Shown here: one piece after another, positions 6,315 to 6,852 of the stretch
Layout: every line of letters begins with the position of its first letter
How positions within the stretch are numbered: the first letter of the stretch is position 1
Assembly (NCBI GenBank): GCA_017883355.1
Contig: JADGNS010000258.1
Span: 1 to 6,852 of the forward strand
From: Candidatus Solibacter sp.
GTDB lineage: Bacteria > Acidobacteriota > Terriglobia > Bryobacterales > Bryobacteraceae
Length of the DNA: 6,852 nt
Direction of reading: 5' to 3'
Made by a program: the position numbers and the translations under genes
Notes under the pieces: model-generated
What the model was told of the DNA's origin: nothing
What the model saw: the letters and a program-made list of their open reading frames with translations, nothing else
Database searches by the model: none

Positions 6315-6338
6315 GTACTGCGGGTACGGCCTGAGTAC
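6315..6338. promoter_or_regulatory. Triple GTAC array upstream of the PEP-CTERM gene
   Basis: The palindrome GTAC occurs three times in 24 bp (6315-6318, 6324-6327, 6335-6338), at steps of 9 and 11 bp, about one helical turn each. On the minus strand the contexts read AGTACT, CGTACC, AGTACC. The array lies 37-60 bp before the ATG of the PEP-CTERM gene, where a regulator site would be expected. I see no clear -10/-35 pair. Confidence 0.4.
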
Positions 6339-6378
6339 TATCGGGGATGGGGCCCGGGGCGGTGGCGCCGCAGGCGAC

Positions 6379-6825
6379 GGGAGAGTGCAGCAGCGCGCGG
6401 CCGAGCGCGGTCTTCATGCGTTCGCCCTGCGAGAATCCGGCGGTGCGGCGGCCGGCGGCCGATTGCAGCCCGAGAGTGGCGATCACCGCCTCCACGCGCT
6501 CCGCCAGAACGGCCGGCGGCATGCCGCGCAACCGCCCGAAGTAGGCGAGATTCTCGCGCACCGTGAGCCGCGCGTATAGCCCGAGGTGATCGAGCAGGGC
6601 CCCGATCCGGCTCTGGCGGTCCAAAACGCTCCGCGCCTCGCCATCGACCACGATGGTTCCGGATTCGGGCGTGAGGACTCCCGCGATCATGCGCAGCGTG
6701 GTCGATTTGCCCGCGCCATTGGTGCCTAAGAGGCCCGTGATGGTTCCGCTCCGCGCCTGGAACGAGAGGCGATCCACGGCGCGCCGTCCGTGGTAGGTCT
6801 TGCAAAGGTTGTGAACTTCGATCAT
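6379..6825 (-). pseudogene. Truncated NatA-like ABC transporter ATP-binding protein
   Basis: The first 149 residues are a clear ABC ATPase of the NatA/ABC-2 type: Walker A GLLGTNGAGKST (31-42), a segment LGLYARLTVRENLAYFG (81-97) in place of the usual Q-loop region, and the signature FSQGERMKTALGRALLHSP (131-149). A complete relative would go straight on to a Walker B 'LLLDEPTNGLD', the D-loop and the H-loop. Here similarity stops after LLHSP near 6379. The open frame continues to 5782, but the added residues are proline/arginine-rich and lie out of frame over the PEP-CTERM gene. No Walker B appears in any frame nearby. Without it ATP hydrolysis is not possible, so the gene is almost certainly dead. 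The start at 6825 (ATGATCGAAG) overlaps a possible upstream stop. Deletion, insertion of the PEP-CTERM block, or a misassembly could explain it. Confidence 0.8.
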
Positions 6826-6852
6826 GGCTGTTCTGGTAGTCCGGATCGAAGG
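6822..6852 (-). CDS. Possible C-terminal end of an upstream gene (partial)
   Basis: On the minus strand the codons before the ABC start read LRSGLPEQP and end in TGA (6822-6824), giving an ATGA overlap with the ABC ATG. Such overlap is typical of coupled genes in ABC operons, and the ABC start has no ribosome-binding site of its own, which fits coupling. Only nine residues are visible and no family can be named, so the frame may be chance. Confidence 0.3.
   Translation of the reverse strand, partial: LRSGLPEQP

Noticed and set aside
5782..6378. Extension of the ABC ATPase frame to 347 residues
   Set aside because: After LLHSP the residues bear no relation to ABC ATPases and overlap the PEP-CTERM gene on the same strand in another frame. 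It is read-through of a truncated gene.
1..6852. CRISPR array, rRNA, insertion-sequence transposase or toxin-antitoxin pair
   Set aside because: I found no regularly spaced repeats, rRNA-like sequence, transposase motif or paired small genes on either strand.

Overview
The window reads like a high-GC Acidobacteriota chromosome, most likely a Solibacter/Bryobacter-type lineage. This rests on gene families and style: an Oar-like TonB-dependent receptor with an N-terminal carboxypeptidase-regulatory domain, a PEP-CTERM protein, a DUF2934 mini-protein and a GTGGGGCAGGCG-type terminator hairpin. The taxonomy is an inference; there is no marker gene here.

Layout. Positions 1-51 hold the last 16 codons of a plus-strand protein that ends like acidobacterial TPR or kinase-TPR proteins. 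Positions 52-727 are non-coding and rich in structure. They contain a 245-bp palindromic element (201-445) with an 11-bp direct repeat at its edges and local hairpins inside, and a second cluster of hairpins (606-667). A DUF2934 gene (728-952, minus) and a TolC-family outer-membrane factor gene (1143-2435, plus) diverge from a 190-bp spacer that carries an 18-bp operator-like dyad. A perfect 13-bp-stem terminator (2441-2474) separates tolC from the converging 995-residue receptor gene (2479-5466, minus). Upstream of the receptor gene, on the same strand, lie a PEP-CTERM protein gene (5562-6278) and the 5' half of a NatA-like ABC ATPase gene (about 6379-6825). The ATPase ends right after its signature motif, before Walker B. 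Its start codon overlaps the stop of a possible upstream frame that runs off the window.

How they fit together. Several products face the cell envelope: TolC-like channel, receptor barrel, and an exported surface-sorted protein. Nothing shows that they form one pathway. The tolC gene has no pump genes beside it, the receptor has no SusD partner, and no exosortase is present. I see no convincing new multi-gene system. The most unusual items are the palindromic element, the broken ABC ATPase gene, and the operator-like sites (18-bp dyad, triple GTAC array).
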